Assembly (NCBI GenBank): GCA_944322025.1 | Contig: CALUOH010000065.1 | Span: 1-60,461, forward strand | Direction of reading: 5' to 3' | Source of the DNA: an uncultured Bacteroidales bacterium | GTDB taxonomy: Bacteria; Bacteroidota; Bacteroidia; Bacteroidales; Paludibacteraceae | DNA: 60,461 bases | Part shown: positions 44,598 to 53,330 of the stretch, piece by piece | Layout of the letters: every line of letters begins with the position of its first letter | Numbering within the stretch: the stretch's first letter is position 1 | The notes under the pieces: generated by a model | What the model saw: the letters and a program-made list of their open reading frames with translations, nothing else | Database searches by the model: none | What the model was told of the DNA's origin: nothing | Program-made: the position numbers and the translations under genes

Positions 44598-47500
44598 TTA
44601 AGGTTTATTTATTATGCGTTCTACTTGTGTTATTCCGTTTTCAAGTGTGATTTCGAGCATGTAAACTCCAGCGGGCATGGACGGGAGGTGTATGTCCGTG
44701 CTGCCTGCGTTGATGGTGTATGAGCCGATGAGATGACCGGCAACAGACCAGATGCGTGCACTGCCGGGAGCCGGGCTTTTTACCGCGAGGTCCTGACTGC
44801 CGTGGAATGAGACTGTGGGCATGGGTTCTGCGGCGGAGAAGTCCTGCGGCTCTTTGGTACAGGTGAATGTCTTTACTCCGTCGTCGGCGCGTGTCAATTC
44901 GACGCAGTATTGTGCGCCGGGGGTGAGACCGTCGGGACGATAGAGAATGGACGATGTCTCTCCGGGCAGTGGGGAGCCGTTTTCATACCACTGGAATGCG
45001 GAGAAGTTGTAGCCTCCGTTGTGTTCCGCATTGCGTATGCCGAGTACGTCGCCCCAACGCTGTGCTATGATGGAGTCCGGATAGCGGATGTCTATGAGCA
45101 TGGCGCGGGAGAAGTTGCCGCACTTCATGTTCTCGAATTCTATTCCGGCACGGTAGAGACCCGGGCGGATGGAGTCAGGGAGCGGTATGACGACGGCTTC
45201 GTTGTCGGGGAGGCCGTTTCTGACGTTGAGGGAGGTGTCGGAGTCGAACGTGATGTCATAGGATGAGACTACGCCGGAGGTGCGGGTGAAGGGGATACGG
45301 ATTTCACCGTCGTCGGCGCAGGTATAGACTGATGTGTCGAGGTCAAGGATGAGGGATTCGTTGACGAAGAGTTCGAGTGTCACGGTGGAGTCGCAGCCGA
45401 TGAAGTTCTGCAAGTCGGCGGTGAATGTGCCGCTTTCGTTGTATTCTTCCCCGTTGAAAATGTACGGGAGTTCGGCGGAGCATACGGTGTCCTTTACCAG
45501 TGTGTCCGTAGGGGGTACGGCTGTGAGGTCGAGCACCTCGATGACGCGGCAGCCGGATTGGGGGTCGATGGTGGTATCGTTATAGAACCCAGAGTTGTAG
45601 CGGTTGGTGCCGTGGAAGTCGTAGGGTTCGCCTTTGCATACGAATGCGGGGATTGTGTCGAACGACTCAGTTACTTCGGGGAGGTCAACGGTGAAGGTGT
45701 ATGTGGATGTACACTTGTTGTTTGCCAAGCCGGCTGTGAATGTTACAGTGTATTGGCCGCCCTTGCCTGGGAATTCATGTTGTGGGTTTGCGGCTTCAGA
45801 TGTTGTACCGTCACCAAAATCCCAATGGAAGGATTCGCAAGGCTGGTCGAGTATGGTGGTGTCATGTGTTATCTGGTTGACGAGCTTAACGTAGCTGCTA
45901 TCATGGAACTGTACAATGTTCTTGCAGTCGCGTGCGGTAATTTCGTATGATGCGTCGGCGACTGGCCAACGGGGGATGGCCGTTGCGGAGACAGTGTAGT
46001 AACAGTTTGAGTTTGTTGGCTGTATGACATTGCAGTAGTATGTGAGAGTGTCATCAGGCAGTACTGGGAAAATCTGTTCCGTGCTGAGTAAGTTTTCGGG
46101 GTCATCAGGGAGATACCATGCATATTTGAAGCCGTCAGGAGCTTTGAATGCTGTGGTCGGGGTGTCTCCACAACTGAGACCCTGTATTTTGCCGTCAGAG
46201 CAGCTTAGTACGAAATAAGCGTAGCCGTAGTGTCCGAGAGCACCGCAGTCATAAGTCGTTAGGCTGATGGTGAGCGTGTCCCCATCGTACTGGGAGAGGT
46301 TTATGCCAATTGTAGTCCAGTCTTTCCATTCGACTGCACCCTCGAGGGCCGTGTTCCATTTCTCTTCCGTGAATCCGGCGGAGAAGTCGGCCTCGCCGCA
46401 TCCGTAGCTATCGAGTGGCTGACCGTCTTTTTTAAGTATGCTGAGAGTGAAGCGAGGCTGCTCCTCTTTTTCATGTCCCGGGTTTTCGAGGACAACGGCG
46501 TATTTGAGGAGTAGGATGGCTGAGGTTGCGGCATTCACAACATATTCATATTCTATGGTTTCAGCTTCACCATTGATGTCCCAATTGCCAAGTCGTACAG
46601 ATGCGAGTTCGCCTTCGGGGACGGTTCTAAGTTTATTTTCAGTGCGGGGGTCACGTTCTATATGGTCATAGTGTATGGTGTGACGGCTTTTCATGCTGTA
46701 CGGGCCTTCATCCACAACGCCACGGTATGTTCTTGGATTGTCGATACGACCATAAAAGCAGTTGTCGTTGTTCAGGTCGAGGTATTCGATACAACGGGAA
46801 CCGGTGAAGAAGATGAATTTGCTGAATGATTGCCAGACCGTGTGTGAGTTGCCGCAGCGTGCGCGTACATATACGTCGATAACGCCTTCGCCGCAGTCGT
46901 CTGTTGTGAAAGTAGTGTCGGTCAAAGAGTTATATTCGTACCAGATGTTGTCAGATGATGCCTTGAAGCGGAGGTCGTAGGAATCGGCAATGCCGCTCCA
47001 AGAGATGGTGATTTTTTCGCCGATGGAGGATATGGTTATGTCATGCGGTTTTTGACAGCCGGAGAGAGGCAGGATGTCGATGTTGTCAATGCAAGCTCCA
47101 GGGGCTGCCGGCTCTTCGACTTTATTGTTCCAGACGAAAACGAGCTTATGCGGTGTGCCGTCGGAGGCTATGGTGTCGAAATCGGTGTGCCAATTGGCGG
47201 ATGTCAGCTTGATGGAGTCATTGAAAGCAACGGCATAGCGTTCTACCCAGTCAGGGAGGTAGCCGTTGATGTTCGAGTTGATGCCGGCTACTGTGTCAGG
47301 AAGCCAGCAGACGTAGAACGCGTTTGTGCGTGAAGGACCAGCCTGCCAGTCGAAGGCGAGTTCGTATGATCCGGCGGCCAACGTCAGAGTACGATATGAG
47401 ATGGAGACGAGTGAGCTGCCGACATAGGAGGCTGTGGCACCGCCGTCGTTAGAGATGTAGAGACCGTTTTGTCCGCCGTTGTTAGCTGCTGTACCGATGT

Positions 47501-47675
47501 ACCATTTGTTGATACAATCTTCAGCGAACACTCCTGTCCGGAGAGTCCAGAGTGCATTTTCGGCAGCATTCTCGAATGGGCAGGAGTAACTTTGAAGTTG
47601 CGCTGAAAGTGCAGGCGCATTCAATAGTACGGCAAACATTAAAACAATCCGGCAATAGATTTTTTCCATGGTCAT
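44598..47675 (-). CDS. T9SS-secreted adhesin-like protein with PKD domain
   Basis: The 1025-residue product starts with a signal peptide (about 1-25), then a jelly roll with CPFENAAENALWTLR, an Fn3 domain, and the shared DPRTENKLRTVPEGELASVR block. An intact PKD domain (WDFGDGTTSEAANPQHEFPG near residue 615), two short C-x-G / GCDS repeats and a C-terminal T9SS-type domain (about 955-1025) follow. It is the first of three tandem genes, so it is likely to carry the promoter of the cluster. The start may be the first or the third codon (both ATG). A stretch of 128 bp separates it from the next gene. Confidence 0.87.
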   Translation of the reverse strand: MTMEKIYCRIVLMFAVLLNAPALSAQLQSYSCPFENAAENALWTLRTGVFAEDCINKWYIGTAANNGGQNGLYISNDGGATASYVGSSLVSISYRTLTLAAGSYELAFDWQAGPSRTNAFYVCWLPDTVAGINSNINGYLPDWVERYAVAFNDSIKLTSANWHTDFDTIASDGTPHKLVFVWNNKVEEPAAPGACIDNIDILPLSGCQKPHDITISSIGEKITISWSGIADSYDLRFKASSDNIWYEYNSLTDTTFTTDDCGEGVIDVYVRARCGNSHTVWQSFSKFIFFTGSRCIEYLDLNNDNCFYGRIDNPRTYRGVVDEGPYSMKSRHTIHYDHIERDPRTENKLRTVPEGELASVRLGNWDINGEAETIEYEYVVNAATSAILLLKYAVVLENPGHEKEEQPRFTLSILKKDGQPLDSYGCGEADFSAGFTEEKWNTALEGAVEWKDWTTIGINLSQYDGDTLTISLTTYDCGALGHYGYAYFVLSCSDGKIQGLSCGDTPTTAFKAPDGFKYAWYLPDDPENLLSTEQIFPVLPDDTLTYYCNVIQPTNSNCYYTVSATAIPRWPVADASYEITARDCKNIVQFHDSSYVKLVNQITHDTTILDQPCESFHWDFGDGTTSEAANPQHEFPGKGGQYTVTFTAGLANNKCTSTYTFTVDLPEVTESFDTIPAFVCKGEPYDFHGTNRYNSGFYNDTTIDPQSGCRVIEVLDLTAVPPTDTLVKDTVCSAELPYIFNGEEYNESGTFTADLQNFIGCDSTVTLELFVNESLILDLDTSVYTCADDGEIRIPFTRTSGVVSSYDITFDSDTSLNVRNGLPDNEAVVIPLPDSIRPGLYRAGIEFENMKCGNFSRAMLIDIRYPDSIIAQRWGDVLGIRNAEHNGGYNFSAFQWYENGSPLPGETSSILYRPDGLTPGAQYCVELTRADDGVKTFTCTKEPQDFSAAEPMPTVSFHGSQDLAVKSPAPGSARIWSVAGHLIGSYTINAGSTDIHLPSMPAGVYMLEITLENGITQVERIINKP

Positions 47676-47743
47676 TGATTATAGGGTGTTTGGTTTAACA
47701 GTTAGTTTTTGAGAGTATCTGCGCGTGTTAAAAGAGTCGGAGC

Positions 47744-47914
47744 TTAACATTTTGACAGCAGTGTCTCCCGTATTATTTTTATATGGTTAAAACTTTTAAC
47801 ATTGACATACGTGTCGAAATCATTCCAATTAGTGAGGATTTCTCCGATGCCGCATTGCGAAGCGAAGTCTTTGTCGAATGTCTGGAATATGATTTCATAA
47901 CCTGATTTTCTCAT
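47744..47914 (-). CDS. Small AT-rich open reading frame, 56 codons, function unknown
   Basis: A complete minus-strand frame starts MRKSGYEIIFQTFDKDFASQ and ends in SKC. The amino-acid makeup is protein-like, with many aromatic and charged residues and no low-complexity parts. Its base composition is more AT-rich than that of the neighbours. It lies 68 bp upstream of the first adhesin gene on the same strand, so it might be a leader gene of the cluster or the remnant of a mobile gene. I do not recognise it, and it may not be expressed. Confidence 0.4.
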   Translation of the reverse strand: MRKSGYEIIFQTFDKDFASQCGIGEILTNWNDFDTYVNVKSFNHIKIIRETLLSKC

Positions 47915-48244
47915 AATCTATGACTTTTGTAGGTTTATTTTTTCCGTTGAGGCTTTTGTATTAAAAACACTTGAAGATAAAATGTGGGGAGTGCAAATGC
48001 AAGTGGATTTGAAAAAAAAAAAAAACGGTTGTGCTGTTTGGTTAAAACAAGACTACAGTGAGGGTGAGACGGAGCGGGCGGTTTGGATTTGTTTGCAATG
48101 GGGAATGGGAGCGGGGAGGGGAGGGCTTGGTTGAGGTCTGGTATGAGGCGGCTTGGCGGAGGTTTGAGGGTTGTTGATGTGAGTCCGATAATAAGTTAAC
48201 GGCTCTACGCGGATGGGTGCAGGGTTTGGAGGATGGGCATGATG

Positions 48245-48375
48245 AGCATCGAGACGATGAATATCCGATTATGATACTTTCTGCAACAATCTGGCGCAAA
48301 GAGACGCGACGGCTAAGGAGAGGGTAGGGAGAGGGTAGCGGGGAGATAGCTGGAGGGTGGCTAACGGCTCTGTAT
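48245..48375 (+). repeat. Dispersed 11-nt-period element, copy D (751-bp spacer)
   Basis: GAGACGATGA (48250-48259) matches the start of copies B and E. The GGTTGAG core is replaced by extra period units: GGCTAAGGAGA and GGGTAGGGAGA lead into GGTAGCGGGGA, GATAGCTGGAG and GGTGGCTAACG (about 48311-48367). It lies between the adhesin cluster and the divergent M6-prodomain gene. The rest of 47915-48596 holds an A14 run (48012-48025), a partial GGTTGAGG match near 48127, and no gene that I can support. Confidence 0.7.
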
Positions 48376-48596
48376 TCCAAGTATTTACAGACGGGATGCG
48401 TACACAATCAAGTGTGGTAACTGGAGGGCGATGGGTGTATCGGGCAGTGTGAAGATGTATGGAGAGATGCCGGAATGCGGGCAATGAGTGTTATGCTGAA
48501 CTGACGTTTGTTAAGGAGATGTTAATTGGCGGGGGAGGAGAGGAGGCAGGGGATGAGTTTTTTTATGGGAATGGGTATTGTTTGTGGGATAATTGC

Positions 48597-48604
48597 TACA
48601 TTTG
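48597..48604 (+). promoter_or_regulatory. -7 box upstream of the orphan M6-prodomain gene
   Basis: TACATTTG followed by C matches TAnnTTTGc exactly, 61 bp before the ATG at 48666. TATTG and TTTG occur 12-16 bp upstream, which is closer than the usual 19-21 bp. Confidence 0.45.
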
Positions 48605-48665
48605 CAGAAGATGTGAGGTTGGGGAGCGGGGTGGAAGTGTTGTGCTTATCAATAATCGTAATATT

Positions 48666-49025
48666 ATGAGAGCTTTGTTTAAGGTTTTGGTTATTGCTCT
48701 GTTTCTGGCCGGCGCGGAGTGTGCGGCAGGACAGGCTACACAGAGGGTGCCGGCGGCACCGTATCCGATAGAGGTGGTGCAGCCGGACAGCAGCGTGCTG
48801 ACCGTACGCCTGCACGGTGACGAGCGTTTCAGCTTTACTACTACGGCGGACGGCTATACGGTGGTGAAGAACAAGAAGGGCTATTATTGCTACGCCCGAG
48901 TAGGGTGCGGGGGAAAGATAGTGGCGACGCGACGCGTGGCGCGCGATGCTAAGGAACGGAGCGAGGCCGACTTGCGGTATCTCGAAAAGATGCGCCGTAA
49001 CGCTAAGCTTTACCGCGAACTTTGA
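48666..49025 (+). CDS. Secreted stand-alone prodomain of an M6-type metalloprotease
   Basis: The 119-residue product has a signal peptide (about 1-22), then PAAPYPIEVVQPDSSVLTVR, LHGDERF and TTADGYTVVKNKKGYYCYA. This is the pattern (QPDG-x-L, GDE, T-x-DGY, G-x-(W/Y)-x-YA) found at the N-terminus of M6-family metalloproteases in Bacteroidales. A stop codon follows at the point where the HExxH protease domain would begin, and no protease sequence lies after it. It is either the remnant of a broken protease gene or a free inhibitor-like prodomain. The frame is open upstream of 48666, but that part lacks a signal peptide and crosses the promoter. Confidence 0.7.
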   Translation: MRALFKVLVIALFLAGAECAAGQATQRVPAAPYPIEVVQPDSSVLTVRLHGDERFSFTTTADGYTVVKNKKGYYCYARVGCGGKIVATRRVARDAKERSEADLRYLEKMRRNAKLYREL

Positions 49026-49191
49026 GCCGGTGCTGAGGCGGCAGACTGCAATTGTGTACAGCCTGTGCGCTCCGCCGTTATGGTGAGTGACCCGTCCTGC
49101 CGGGTGTGGGGCGGGCGGTGGTGTCCCGGTGTGCAGCATGACGTGAGCGGGCATCGGGGCAGTTGTGTGTTGACATTATAAAAGGTGTGTT

Positions 49192-51366
49192 ATGACTGGA
49201 AAGGAAGAATTCGTTGCCCTGTATAAGGAGTTTATGAGCCAAGAGGGGGCGTTGGTGCGTCCGGATGTGCGCCGCAGGGTCAAGGAGGACCTGAAGCGGT
49301 GGTTCGCCTCCGGTGGTGTTGACCCGGAGAATATCATGAAGCCGATGCGCACGGCAATAATCGCGCACAGGGAGATTGGGCTCGGTCACCATGCGATTGA
49401 GGCTATCATGCTCTACGGCTGGGCGATAAAGTCCGGCGTGGGGGCAGACTATATATCAGGGCGTTACAGTCCGGGGACATGCACGATAGTAAAAGGGCTG
49501 TACAAGGCATACAGTCTGTACGAGAAGCATGTGGCGGTGGAGACGGAGAATTTCCGCAAGCTGCTCATGTCGATAGCGGAGGATGTGCGGGTGGTGATGA
49601 TAATGATAGTGGAGCGGCTGGACACTATGCGTAACCTGACGCTCTACCGCGAGGATGAGCGCGAAGAGATAGCACGCGAGGTGGCGTACCTGTACGCTCC
49701 CATGGCACACAGGATGGGTCTGTATGCCATCAAGACCGAGCTGGAAGACCTGTCGCTGAAATACACGGCACACGACATATACAAGGAGATAGCGCACAAG
49801 CTGAACGAGACGAAGCGGTCGCGGGACGCATATATCGCCCGGTTCATAGAGCCTGTGAAAGAGCGGCTGAAGCGGGACGGGCTGACGTTTGACATCAAGG
49901 GCAGGACGAAGTCCATATATTCTATCTGGAACAAGATGAGGAAGCAGCAGGTGCCGTTTGAGAAGGTGTATGACCTGTTTGCCATACGCATCATTATAGA
50001 CTGCCCTGAGGAGCAGGAGAAGAGCGCGTGCTGGCAGGCGTTCTCCGTGGTGACGGACATGTACACGCCGAACACGAACCGCCTTAGAGACTGGATTTCA
50101 GTGCCGAAGGCAAATGGCTACGAAAGTCTACACATCACAGTCATGGGCCCGGAGGGCAAGTGGGTGGAGGTACAGATACGCACGCGGCGTATGGACGAGG
50201 TGGCGGAGAAGGGCGTGGCGGCACACTGGAAGTACAAGGGCATCAAGAGCGATTCGGCACAGATGGACGAGTGGCTCAAGAACTTGCGGGATTTGCTGGA
50301 GCACAGCGACGAGTCGGACGAGCGGGAGCTTGTGGACGAGTTTAAGATGCAGCTTTATGACGATGATGTGTTTGTCTTTACGCCGAAGGGCGACCTGCAC
50401 CGTCTGCCGAAGGGGGCGACAGTGCTGGACTTCGCGTTCGGCATACACACGAACATAGGCTGCCACTGCACGGGCGCGATAGTGAACGGGCGGCACGAGT
50501 CGTTCCGCTATGTGCTGAAAAACGGCGACCAAGTGAATATCATCACCTCGCAGTCACAGTCGCCGAGGCTCGACTGGCTGAACTATACTGTCACCTCGAA
50601 GGCGCGTTCGCGTATAAAACAGTCGCTCAAAGAGGAGATGAACAAGGAGGCGGACGACGGGCGCGAGACTTTGCTGCGCCGCCTGAAAAACTGGAAACTG
50701 ACGTTCGACGACAGCGACATAGCCCGCTTTGCAAAGAAGTCCGGGTGCAAGGATCTGACGTCGTTCTATGTGGCGATACACGACGAGAAGATAGACCTGG
50801 CGGAGCTGAAAGATTTCCTCACCGAAGAGGAGACCGCTCCGGCGGCGGAGAATGCACAGTCACGCTCGGCAGGCGGCTATGCGCAGGAGACGGAGCTGCA
50901 GAAGATTTCCACGAAGGGTGACGCACTGGTCATAGACCGCAACCTGCGTAATGTGGATTACACGCTCGCGAAGTGCTGTAACCCGATATACGGTGATGAG
51001 GTATTCGGGTTCGTGACCGTGAACGGGGGTATCAAGATACACAAGAAGGACTGCCCGAACGCGCCGCAGATGATAGCGCGCTTCGGCTACCGTATAGTCA
51101 AGGCGGTATGGAGCGGCGACACGGGCGGCACGGAGTATGCGGCTACGCTGAATGTGCTCGGCAATGATGACATAGGCATAGTGGCCAACATAACGTCGGT
51201 CATTTCCAAGGAGGCGGGCGTGAACATGCGTTCCATATCAGTCGATTCGCACGACGGGCTGTTTGAGGGTAAGATTACTGTTACGGTGAGAGAGGCTAGC
51301 CAGCTTGACCGCGTGATAAAGAAGATAAAGGCGGTGAAGGGGGTGAAGCAGGTGAGCCGGAACTGA
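49192..51366 (+). CDS. relA: RelA-type (p)ppGpp synthetase with degenerate hydrolase domain
   Basis: RelA/SpoT proteins make or break (p)ppGpp in the stringent response. In this 724-residue product the synthetase domain is intact: GRTKSIYSIWNKM, KANGYESLHITV, VEVQIRTRRMDEVAEKGVAA. TGS (VFVFTPKGDLHRLPKGAT near residue 395) and ACT (C-terminal) domains are also present. The N-terminal hydrolase domain lacks the HD pair, and the usual ADRLHNMR reads VERLDTMR, so hydrolysis is probably lost and the enzyme is the synthetase-only RelA of a two-enzyme set. It stands alone, 166 bp after the M6-prodomain gene. Confidence 0.93.
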   Translation: MTGKEEFVALYKEFMSQEGALVRPDVRRRVKEDLKRWFASGGVDPENIMKPMRTAIIAHREIGLGHHAIEAIMLYGWAIKSGVGADYISGRYSPGTCTIVKGLYKAYSLYEKHVAVETENFRKLLMSIAEDVRVVMIMIVERLDTMRNLTLYREDEREEIAREVAYLYAPMAHRMGLYAIKTELEDLSLKYTAHDIYKEIAHKLNETKRSRDAYIARFIEPVKERLKRDGLTFDIKGRTKSIYSIWNKMRKQQVPFEKVYDLFAIRIIIDCPEEQEKSACWQAFSVVTDMYTPNTNRLRDWISVPKANGYESLHITVMGPEGKWVEVQIRTRRMDEVAEKGVAAHWKYKGIKSDSAQMDEWLKNLRDLLEHSDESDERELVDEFKMQLYDDDVFVFTPKGDLHRLPKGATVLDFAFGIHTNIGCHCTGAIVNGRHESFRYVLKNGDQVNIITSQSQSPRLDWLNYTVTSKARSRIKQSLKEEMNKEADDGRETLLRRLKNWKLTFDDSDIARFAKKSGCKDLTSFYVAIHDEKIDLAELKDFLTEEETAPAAENAQSRSAGGYAQETELQKISTKGDALVIDRNLRNVDYTLAKCCNPIYGDEVFGFVTVNGGIKIHKKDCPNAPQMIARFGYRIVKAVWSGDTGGTEYAATLNVLGNDDIGIVANITSVISKEAGVNMRSISVDSHDGLFEGKITVTVREASQLDRVIKKIKAVKGVKQVSRN

Positions 51367-51425
51367 TGTCAGCTACGGCTGTGAGGGGAACGGGAGGATG
51401 TTTTCCCGTATGGGTATTATAACTA

Positions 51426-51565
51426 TCGGGACGATGAGGTTCGCTTTTTGTCAAAATCTGAACAGAATAGAGCGAAAAAAGTCGAACTTCTTGGTTGAGG
51501 GTAGCGGGAGGATAACGGGAAGGTAGCTGAGAGGTGGCTGATTGCGTTGTTATACAATAGTTTAA
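51426..51565 (+). repeat. Dispersed 11-nt-period element, copy E (340-bp spacer)
   Basis: The upstream part ACGATGAGGTTCGCTTTTTG (51431-51450) and GAGCGAAAAAAG match copies A and B. The core CTTGGTTGAGGGTAGC (51490-51505) leads into GGTAGCGGGAG, GATAACGGGAA, GGTAGCTGAGA and GGTGGCTGATT (51500-51543). It fills most of the spacer between relA and cinA. No gene or clear promoter is seen in the remainder. Confidence 0.82.
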
Positions 51566-51706
51566 TATAGGGGAAGCGCAAGCACTGAGAGTGGAGATAT
51601 TTCGGAGAGTGTCTTATGTGGTGTGCGAGAGTGTGTGCCATTGAACGGCGTTTTTCCCGAAGGGGGCAAGGAAGAATTTAATCACTAACCATAATACTAT
51701 AAAAAT

Positions 51707-52954
51707 ATGAGGTCTTACATTATAAACATAGGTGATGAGCTGCTGATAGGGCAGGTGGTCAACACGAACGCAAGCTGGATGGCCGAGAACCTGAACAAGA
51801 ACAATATAGCAGTGGGGGAGATAGTCGTGGTGGGCGACGATGCCGACGCCATACGCCGCCATGTGCAGTACGGGCTTGATACGGCGGACGTTACGATAAT
51901 CACCGGCGGTCTCGGCCCTACGAAGGACGACATCACGAAGAAGACGCTGAGCGACATGTTCGGCTGCCGCCTCGTGACCCATGAGGAGACGCTGGAGCAT
52001 GTGCGCGACTATTTCTCGCGCAGAAATCTGCCTATGCTGGAGGTTAACAACGGGCAGGCTCTTGTGCTGGAGGGGTGTACGGTGCTGTTCAACAAGATGG
52101 GGACTGCGCCGGGTATGTGGTTTGAGCGCGGGGGGAAGGTGGTCATATCGCTGCCGGGCGTGCCGTTTGAGATGAAGTGGCTGATGGATGAGTATGTCAT
52201 ACCGCGTCTGACGGCGCGGCTGGGGCATGACGCGATAGTGCACAAGACAGTGCTGACGTGCGGCATAGGGGAGTCGTTTCTTGCGGAGAAGATTGCCCCG
52301 TGGGAGGATGCGCTGCCGCAGCACATACGGTTGGCCTATCTGCCGTCGGCAGGGGAGGTGCGTCTGCGCCTTTCGGCATACGGTTCTGACCATGAGGCTC
52401 TTGCTGGGGAGATAGAGGATGAGATTGCCAAGCTGAAAGCCATCATCGGCGACAATATATACGGCTATGACAATGACACGTTCGCGAGCGTGATAGGGGA
52501 TATGCTGCGCCGCCGCAAGGCGCGTCTCGGCACGGCGGAGAGCTGTACGGGAGGGCTGATAGCCAATAAGATAACGCAGATAGCGGGTGCTTCGGACTAC
52601 TATGTGGGGGGCATGGTCAGCTATTCGAACGAGGCGAAAGTCAGGAGGCTGAACGTGAACCCGAACACGATAGAGCAGTACGGTGCGGTGTCGCGGCAGA
52701 CGGCTGTGGAGATGGCGCGCGGCTGTCTGAGCTGCTATGGGGTGGACTACGCGATAGCGACAACGGGTATTGCCGGCCCCGGAGGCGGCAGCGCGGAGAA
52801 GCCCGTCGGGACTGTCTATATAGCGGTCGCAAGCAGGGACGACGTGCATTGCGAGAAGTATGTGTTCTCCACGACGCGGGTGCAGCACCAAGAGCGCACG
52901 GCGAACCAGGCACTGTTCGACCTGTGGCATTTCCTTAAAGAGAAAGAAAATTGA
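51707..52954 (+). CDS. cinA: CinA-type nicotinamide-nucleotide amidohydrolase
   Basis: The 415-residue product has the full two-domain CinA layout. The N-terminal MoCF-like part (about 1-170) has GDELLIGQVVNTNASWMAE, TGGLGPTKDD and PGVPFEMKWLMDE. The C-terminal amidohydrolase (about 255-412) has TAESCTGGLIANK and TTGIAGPGGGSAEKPVGTVY. CinA-type enzymes deamidate NMN in pyridine-nucleotide recycling; the N-terminal domain can have ADP-ribose pyrophosphatase activity. The gene is followed by the DUF486 gene after 18 bp. Confidence 0.94.
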   Translation: MRSYIINIGDELLIGQVVNTNASWMAENLNKNNIAVGEIVVVGDDADAIRRHVQYGLDTADVTIITGGLGPTKDDITKKTLSDMFGCRLVTHEETLEHVRDYFSRRNLPMLEVNNGQALVLEGCTVLFNKMGTAPGMWFERGGKVVISLPGVPFEMKWLMDEYVIPRLTARLGHDAIVHKTVLTCGIGESFLAEKIAPWEDALPQHIRLAYLPSAGEVRLRLSAYGSDHEALAGEIEDEIAKLKAIIGDNIYGYDNDTFASVIGDMLRRRKARLGTAESCTGGLIANKITQIAGASDYYVGGMVSYSNEAKVRRLNVNPNTIEQYGAVSRQTAVEMARGCLSCYGVDYAIATTGIAGPGGGSAEKPVGTVYIAVASRDDVHCEKYVFSTTRVQHQERTANQALFDLWHFLKEKEN

Positions 52955-52972
52955 CAGTAAGCGATTTGTGAT

Positions 52973-53329
52973 ATGTTGACCAAGATATTTAATCCGCATG
53001 TGGTGACTGTGCTCATGCTTGTATGCTCGAACTGTTTCATGACATACGCGTGGTACGGGCATCTGAAGAATATGGCAGACCGCCAATGGTGGGTGGCCGC
53101 TCTGTGCAGCTGGGGGATAGCTCTGTTCGAGTACATGATAATGGTGCCGGCAAACAGGATAGGGTTTACCGTCTATTCACTGCCGCAGTTGAAAATCATA
53201 CAGGAGGTGGTGACGCTGACGGTGTTCATACCGTTTGCGGTCTTTTATCTGCACCAGCCTTTCAAGTGGGATTTCGTGTGGGCTGCGCTGTGTATGCTCG
53301 GGGCTGTGTATTTCATGTTCAGGTCATGA
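52973..53329 (+). CDS. DUF486 / DMT-family small membrane protein
   Basis: The 118-residue product has four membrane helices and the DUF486 pattern, with SNCFMTYAWYGHLK (about 19-32), YMIMVPANRIG and LPQLKIIQEV. DUF486 proteins belong to the drug/metabolite transporter superfamily, and their substrate is unknown. Its stop and the start of the DUF4271 gene are one base apart, so the two are very likely co-transcribed. Confidence 0.88.
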   Translation: MLTKIFNPHVVTVLMLVCSNCFMTYAWYGHLKNMADRQWWVAALCSWGIALFEYMIMVPANRIGFTVYSLPQLKIIQEVVTLTVFIPFAVFYLHQPFKWDFVWAALCMLGAVYFMFRS

Positions 53330-53330
53330 T

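Noticed and set aside
48012..48025. A14 homopolymer as a phase-variation tract
   Set aside because: It lies in a spacer about 340 bp from the nearest annotated gene start and is not placed between promoter boxes.
48042..48407. Minus-strand frame of 121 codons across repeat copy D
   Set aside because: It is Ser/Pro/His-rich and crosses the non-coding repeat; there is no support for translation.
51614..53086. Minus-strand open frame of 490 codons opposite cinA
   Set aside because: It is Arg/His/Leu-rich without recognisable motifs, while the plus strand has intact CinA and DUF486 families.
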